The notes below the pieces were generated by a model, which saw nothing but the letters and a program-made list of their open reading frames with translations, was not told the origin of the DNA and did not search any database. This document shows, in pieces, positions 60,123-63,609 of a DNA stretch of 63,609 bases (positions are counted from its first letter, which is position 1; every line of letters starts with the position of its first letter). The position numbers and the translations under genes were made by a program. The DNA comes from a virus, in IMG/VR virus record IMGVR_UViG_3300042892_001063, positions 1-63,609 of that record; one strand, written 5' to 3'.

Positions 60123-60348
60123 TAATCGTGTATTGTTTATCATCAATCAACATTGTAAATCCGTGTCCTTTATCGTAGTAGATGTCATCATCTTTCTTGA
60201 TGTCAGGCACATCTGTTCCTGATGCTATAACTATACCGCGCTTGTAACGCATTTGATTTACATCTTCTCCTGATAGAATCAATCCTGATTCTGTTTTTAA
60301 CTCTTCATCAATTGTCTTGATGACTATAAATTTACCTATGGGTTGCAT
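60091..60348 (-). CDS. groES: GroES co-chaperonin
   Basis: This 85-aa protein has the GroES barrel: GKFIVIKTIDEE start, the mobile loop with hydrophobic LIL (residues 23-25) in SGLILSGED, then YKRGIVIASG and DDDIYYDKGHG. It caps the GroEL chamber. It is slightly shorter than bacterial GroES (about 95 aa). The first bases overlap the small UVR-like gene. It accompanies a GroEL gene four genes upstream. Confidence 0.85.
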   Translation of the reverse strand: MQPIGKFIVIKTIDEELKTESGLILSGEDVNQMRYKRGIVIASGTDVPDIKKDDDIYYDKGHGFTMLIDDKQYTIITERDVVVVL

Positions 60349-60470
60349 ATCTTTTCTTTTATTAATTTAATTACTTCTCTAACTTTTGCGGCTCTCTCGT
60401 AGTCTTTTGCGATTACATATTTTGTCTTTAGGTTTTCCAAAGATTCTAATATTGCATTAAGAGTGCTCAT
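60336..60470 (-). CDS. Small UVR-motif-like protein
   Basis: This 44-aa protein is an alpha-helical hairpin (LENLKTKYVIAKDYERAAKV then REVIKLIKEK), like the UVR motif of UvrB/UvrC and McsA/ClpC. It overlaps groES by 13 bases and the gene upstream by 14 bases. Protein-protein contact in a chaperone context is plausible. Confidence 0.5.
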   Translation of the reverse strand: MSTLNAILESLENLKTKYVIAKDYERAAKVREVIKLIKEKICNP

Positions 60471-60708
60471 AACCAATATTCCTTAAATTCTTAATAAATT
60501 TCTTCTTGTCTCCATCTTTGGGCTTAAGTAATACATCTACGAAGCCATCGTTGCGACTTTGTAAAACTGTAGTCTCAAACTCTCTGAATATCGGGAAGTT
60601 ATTTAACATCTCATTACACTGCTCAAGTGTATGGCTGTAATTCTTTCCAATTCCTGCTACTTCAACTGTCGCGTAATCAATCCCTCTTATCATAATTTTT
60701 CGATTCAT
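60457..60708 (-). CDS. Unknown small protein between groEL and groES
   Basis: This 83-aa protein is a mixed alpha/beta unit (EVAGIGKNYSHTLEQCNEML) with a basic end (DGDKKKFIKNLRNIG). It is not recognised. It is tightly packed in the chaperonin operon. Confidence 0.65.
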   Translation of the reverse strand: MNRKIMIRGIDYATVEVAGIGKNYSHTLEQCNEMLNNFPIFREFETTVLQSRNDGFVDVLLKPKDGDKKKFIKNLRNIGYEHS

Positions 60709-60898
60709 CTTTCCAATTTAGCCAAAATCCAATAGCAACAATAATGTTCATTCCCATAGATGCTACTATCTCATAAAAATCCTCGTAGATATTTACTGTT
60801 AGGTGTACGTGTCCTACCATCCAAAATGGTATTGATAGGTTACACGCCACCCATATTACAGTAAATCGTATGAACTCCTTAGTCCTGAGCTTGCTCAT
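60677..60898 (-). CDS. Small two-helix membrane protein
   Basis: This 73-aa protein, read from 60898, has two membrane segments (FTVIWVACNLSIPFWMVG and MGMNIIVAIGFWLNW). It overlaps the groEL end by 20 bases and the next gene by 32. It could be a second holin or a membrane partner of the chaperonin genes; this is open. Confidence 0.6.
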   Translation of the reverse strand: MSKLRTKEFIRFTVIWVACNLSIPFWMVGHVHLTVNIYEDFYEIVASMGMNIIVAIGFWLNWKDESKNYDKRD

Positions 60899-62495
60899 AA
60901 GTACGTGCCAACGTAATTGTAGCATCAGTGCTTAGGATTGTTACAGCTACACTCACTGCATTTTGTAGTGCAGAACGTGTTACTTTAAGTGGGTCAATTA
61001 CTCCCATCTTAATCAAGTCTCCAAACTCTTTTGTTTTTAAATTGTAACCTTGACCCTCAGCGATACCATCTTTATAAATATCCTCTGCTTTTAGTCCTGC
61101 ATTTGCAAGTATCTGTAAGAACGGCGCCATAAGTGCTACCTTTAAAATTGCAATTGCTGCACTATACTCAGCACTTTTATTTACATCTGTAAACAAAGCA
61201 GCTGACTCCTCAAGTAATGCTTTACCTGCTCCGGGAAGAATCCCTTCCTCAAGCGCAGACCTTACTGCACAAACAGCATCATCAACCCTGTCATACAACT
61301 CTTTTTGCTCCAAGTCAGTTTGACCTCCTACGAATATCACACCAATTCCACCTGTAAGCGAAGCAATTCTCTCTAACAAGAAATCCTTCTCTGCTTTCTT
61401 AGTTGCCATCTTGTGTGAGTCCCATAATTGAGACACTCTCTCGTCAATAACTTTTTGGTCTAATTTCAATCCTGACTTGATGATAACAGTCTTGTCTTTG
61501 CTAACAATTATTTTAGCTGCATGACCTAAGTCCCCGTAGTTTATAATACTCAAATCATCTCCTGTTTTCTCACTGAAGTATGTCGCGCCAACACTAATTG
61601 CTATGTCGTGCATTAGCTCGTGTTGCTTGTACCCGAATGCCGGCGGCGCAACGACGCATATCTTCGCGTTCCCTTTTACTACATTTGCAGCAAAAGTATT
61701 TATCACGTTCGTGTTACACGGAGAAATGATTAGAAGTTTTTTACCCTCTGTGATAATTGGTTTCAATACGTTCTCAATCTGAAGGATATTACTAATCTCC
61801 ATATCAGCAACTAATACCATCACATCCTCGAACACACACTCGTCTTTCTTTTGGTCATTGATGAACATCGGACTTAAGTACCCTCTGTCAAATTTCAATC
61901 CCAATGTGGTCTCAGCGTAAGTCTCATCGTTCTGACTTTTCTCAACTGTAACAATTCCTGTTTTACCAACGTCTTTGTAAACCTCAGAGATAATCTTACC
62001 AATCTCTTTGTCATTGTTTGCAGATATAGTAGCTACATCAACTAACATTGTACTCGTAACTCTCTTGCTACGTTTTCTCAACTTATCCACCACCTTGTCG
62101 CTAATGTCCACTATGCTTCTCAAAACCTCTGTCCGGTTCATCTCAGGAGTTATAAACTCAAGTCCGCCAAGTACTAATCCTTCAGTCAAAACAATCGCTG
62201 TAGTTGTACCGTCTCCTGCTGATGAAGCTGTTTTGTCTGCCGCTTCTTTCATCATCTTAACCGCAAGGTTCTCAGATGGGTCAAATAGGTCAATAGCTTT
62301 AGCAACAGTTACCCCATCTTTGGTTACAGTAATTCCGTGCGTGTGGTTCGGACTCTCAATTAGCACTGTATTCCCTCCGGGACCCAACGTACTCTTCACA
62401 GCCTTTGACATTTTCACTACGCCACTGACTAATTTTTTCCTTCCTTGCTCTCCAAAGAACAAATCTTTAGGGGAATAACCTTGATTTTCTAACAT
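60879..62495 (-). CDS. groEL: GroEL chaperonin
   Basis: This 538-aa protein is a full-length group I chaperonin: STLGPGGNTVLIE (about 36-47), KDGVTVAK (59-66), GDGTTTA (94-100) and the DDAVCAVRSALEEG region holding the late Asp. It folds proteins with ATP and GroES. The usual GGM tail is missing; it ends TYEQAQD. Start context is TCAAATCAAATG with a TATATTTG box 27 bases upstream. Folding of capsid or tail proteins is the likely task. Confidence 0.9.
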   Translation of the reverse strand: MLENQGYSPKDLFFGEQGRKKLVSGVVKMSKAVKSTLGPGGNTVLIESPNHTHGITVTKDGVTVAKAIDLFDPSENLAVKMMKEAADKTASSAGDGTTTAIVLTEGLVLGGLEFITPEMNRTEVLRSIVDISDKVVDKLRKRSKRVTSTMLVDVATISANNDKEIGKIISEVYKDVGKTGIVTVEKSQNDETYAETTLGLKFDRGYLSPMFINDQKKDECVFEDVMVLVADMEISNILQIENVLKPIITEGKKLLIISPCNTNVINTFAANVVKGNAKICVVAPPAFGYKQHELMHDIAISVGATYFSEKTGDDLSIINYGDLGHAAKIIVSKDKTVIIKSGLKLDQKVIDERVSQLWDSHKMATKKAEKDFLLERIASLTGGIGVIFVGGQTDLEQKELYDRVDDAVCAVRSALEEGILPGAGKALLEESAALFTDVNKSAEYSAAIAILKVALMAPFLQILANAGLKAEDIYKDGIAEGQGYNLKTKEFGDLIKMGVIDPLKVTRSALQNAVSVAVTILSTDATITLARTYEQAQD

Positions 62496-62521
62496 TTGAT
62501 TTGATTTTTAATTGTTATATG

Positions 62522-62529
62522 CAAATATA
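62522..62529 (-). promoter_or_regulatory. Late -7 promoter box of groEL (TATATTTG)
   Basis: CAAATATA on the plus strand gives TATATTTG on the minus strand, 27 bases before the groEL start. It lies between iterons and gene, so iteron binding could affect groEL expression. Confidence 0.55.
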
Positions 62530-62616
62530 ATACAATTAATTCTAATTAATACCATATTTACAAAAGAATTTGCGATAGCAGTGCAAATAACTTTTAGTGT
62601 AGATTGTAGGGGTAAA

Positions 62617-62676
62617 TGTCGATTTGTGACGATTTATGACGATTTATGTCGAAAAATGTCGGTTTATGTCGGTTTA
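62617..62676. repeat. Six 10-bp iterons, consensus TGTCGATTTA
   Basis: Consecutive units are TGTCGATTTG, TGACGATTTA, TGACGATTTA, TGTCGAAAAA, TGTCGGTTTA and TGTCGGTTTA. The exact 10-bp period puts all cores on one face of the helix. Tandem binding of a replication initiator is the natural reading; the DnaA domain IV-like proteins of this phage are candidates. Confidence 0.75.
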
Positions 62677-62881
62677 AAACCACGTTAAGTACAGTAAACA
62701 TTGGAAATATGTCGAAATGTGATTTTATTTTTTTATACTCTCTCTCTATAAATACTACTCCTTTCCTTTTTTATTAGAACCTATTCTCTTCTTTTTTTTG
62801 ACATTTTCGACATTAAAAGAATAAAGTATTAATAAAGAGATAGTTACAAAAATCAAGTCGTCGCAAAAACGTCGTAAAACC

Positions 62882-62901
62882 TAGTCGATTATGTCGATTA
62901 T
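62882..62901. repeat. Two further iteron units
   Basis: TAGTCGATTA (62882-62891) and TGTCGATTAT (62892-62901) repeat the iteron core with 10-bp spacing; GTCG cores also occur at 62857 and 62871. They extend the candidate origin towards the terminator. Confidence 0.6.
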
Positions 62902-62913
62902 TAATAAAAAGAA

Positions 62914-62934
62914 ACCCCATAGAGTATATGGGGT
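62914..62934. terminator. Bidirectional intrinsic terminator
   Basis: ACCCCATA (62914-62921) pairs with TATGGGGT (62927-62934). T-rich tails lie on both sides, so it can work for either strand. It ends the leftward transcript of the gene at 62958. Confidence 0.75.
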
Positions 62935-62957
62935 GTTTTTCTTTATGTGGATTTTTG

Positions 62958-63194
62958 TTATTTACAAGACTCTCCCATATCGGAAGACATCTCTCCAAGT
63001 GAAAAAGCAGTAGCCATAGTAGAGATTTTCTCTGCTCTATAAACAGCTTTTCTCAATTGTGCGGCTTGTGCAATTCCCGTTTGTCCATCAGGTCGGTTGT
63101 TAATCAACATACCGTCTTTAACAGTTAATCCATTTAGAGAACCTGCGTTCTTCTGTTGGTAGATACTGTTCTTTAAATTTAAAGGTTGTTTCAT
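62958..63194 (-). CDS. First leftward gene, unknown function
   Basis: This 78-aa protein is polar (PLNLKNSIYQQKNAGSLNGL) with an Ala-rich helix (QAAQLRKAVYRAEKIST). No family is recognised. It is alone between a promoter box and a terminator, directly beside the contig junction and iteron region. A regulator or replication accessory is possible. Confidence 0.6.
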   Translation of the reverse strand: MKQPLNLKNSIYQQKNAGSLNGLTVKDGMLINNRPDGQTGIAQAAQLRKAVYRAEKISTMATAFSLGEMSSDMGESCK

Positions 63195-63219
63195 CTTGTT
63201 CGATTTTTAAAGTGAAGGA

Positions 63220-63227
63220 CAAAGATA
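63220..63227 (-). promoter_or_regulatory. Leftward -7 promoter box (TATCTTTG)
   Basis: CAAAGATA on the plus strand gives TATCTTTG, 26 bases before the gene at 63194. No good -33 box at the expected distance. Confidence 0.5.
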
Positions 63228-63482
63228 GTAATTTATTAGGTTAGGGTAGTGTTTGGGTAGTATACCCATTTGACAGCGAGCCACCGTCACAGAAAGTCGT
63301 TATTTTTCGAGGGGGTGGGGTTCTGTTTTTAGCAGTTTACGCCCGTTTTTTTGGCTTTTTAGTACGCTACATTGTAATGCCTTGCATTGCTTCGCCTTAT
63401 ACGTTGGTGTCCTATTGCTTCGCTTCATAGCTTCGCCCGTTGCTTCGCCTTCGTTGCTTCGTTGCAATATGTCGCCTTGTAA
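63228..63482. other. Non-coding junction region with GCTTCG cluster
   Basis: No gene is visible. Five GCTTCG hexamers lie at 63389, 63417, 63430, 63442 and 63456, several as TTGCTTCGCC, in a GC-richer patch unlike the rest of the genome. G tracts occur at about 63311-63319. It could be a packaging or recombination site; nothing proves it. Confidence 0.5.
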
Positions 63483-63609
63483 TTATCCGACAACAAACGA
63501 CTACAAACGACTACAAATGTAAATTATTGAATTGGTTTATATATACATACGCGCGTGTATTACATTATTACGCAAATTTTGAATTTATAAGATACTTACA
63601 AAAGTTGCT
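63483..63609. repeat. Terminal redundancy, right copy
   Basis: Identical to bases 1-127. It should be counted once when the genome is closed. Confidence 0.9.

Larger units (their letters stand above)
62496..62957. other. Non-coding iteron region, candidate origin
   Basis: No gene is visible on either strand. The stretch holds six 10-bp iterons (62617-62676), further TGTCGA copies at 62710-62719, 62800-62812, 62882-62901, a pyrimidine-rich AT tract (62720-62800) and a terminator. Such arrays with AT-rich flank are typical of iteron origins. Confidence 0.6.

Noticed and set aside
62813-62998. 61-aa leftward frame in the iteron region
   Set aside because: It overlaps the terminator and iterons and the end of the 63194 gene, with no start context.
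1-63609. 127-bp ends as true direct terminal repeats of the virion
   Set aside because: The exact length of 127 equals a common assembler k-mer, so circular closure is the simpler explanation.
1-63609. Stop-codon reassignment as in some crAss-like phages
   Set aside because: TAA, TAG and TGA all end well-formed genes with normal spacing, and no gene is interrupted by one stop type.
1-63609. CRISPR array
   Set aside because: No regular repeats of 24-40 bp with unique spacers were seen; the 10-bp tandem units lack spacers.

Overview
The window is one complete, circularly closed phage genome. The first 127 bases recur exactly as the last 127, so the unique length is 63,482 bp. The phage most likely infects a Bacteroidetes (Flavobacterium-like) host. 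Reasons: low GC, standard stop codons, almost no Shine-Dalgarno sites, promoters of the Bacteroidetes type (TAnnTTTG near -7, TTG or TTTG near -33), and a BT4734/VirE-N type primase-helicase. The head and tail genes (terminase, portal, HK97-like capsid, two connector proteins, a very large tail/stabilisation protein and three internal virion proteins, one of 2265 aa) suggest a podovirus. There is no integrase, DNA polymerase or RNA polymerase, so replication and transcription appear to rely on host enzymes.

The genome has two opposed arms. The rightward arm (459-23101) is the early arm. It holds many small, tightly packed genes (ATGA overlaps are common) and many tiny membrane peptides. It also holds an amidoligase/class II glutamine amidotransferase pair, a MazG-like pyrophosphohydrolase, a Sak-type annealing protein with a PDDEXK exonuclease, an SPFH-domain lipoprotein, an SSB-like protein, a primase-SF3 helicase, an SF2 helicase, two proteins with DnaA domain IV-like DNA-binding regions and two more PDDEXK-type nucleases. 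The leftward arm (63194 down to 23098) is the late arm. It holds GroEL and GroES, a tandem set of small proteins sharing an N-terminal peptide, holin and M15 endolysin, tail fibre, a 2OG-Fe(II) oxygenase, terminase, portal, scaffold, capsid, connector, tail and internal virion genes. The arms diverge across the contig junction (63195-458) and converge at 23098-23101 with overlapping stop codons. A single rightward winged-helix-like regulator gene (59682-60122) sits inside the late arm and shares an overlapping divergent promoter with its neighbour.

Non-coding structure is unusually rich. An H-type pseudoknot precedes the SSB-like gene and recalls the autoregulatory pseudoknot of T4 gene 32. 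Six 10-bp TGTCGATTTA-type iterons lie upstream of groEL, and two related units lie directly in front of the primase-helicase gene; together they mark a likely origin and a regulatory link. Three tRNA-like folds (877-933, 1312-1363, 8137-8210) have acceptor and T arms but missing or degenerate anticodon arms; two of them stand directly before genes with the same trailing sequence. Other elements are tandem palindromic operator candidates around 1050-1264, strong intrinsic terminators behind the capsid gene and the SSB gene, and recurrent Shine-Dalgarno-free start contexts.

Together the early arm would prepare the host cell and replicate and recombine the genome from an iteron origin using host polymerase. 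The late arm would fold (GroEL/ES), assemble, package and release virions. Functions given for recognised families rest on motifs visible in the translations; no database search was run.
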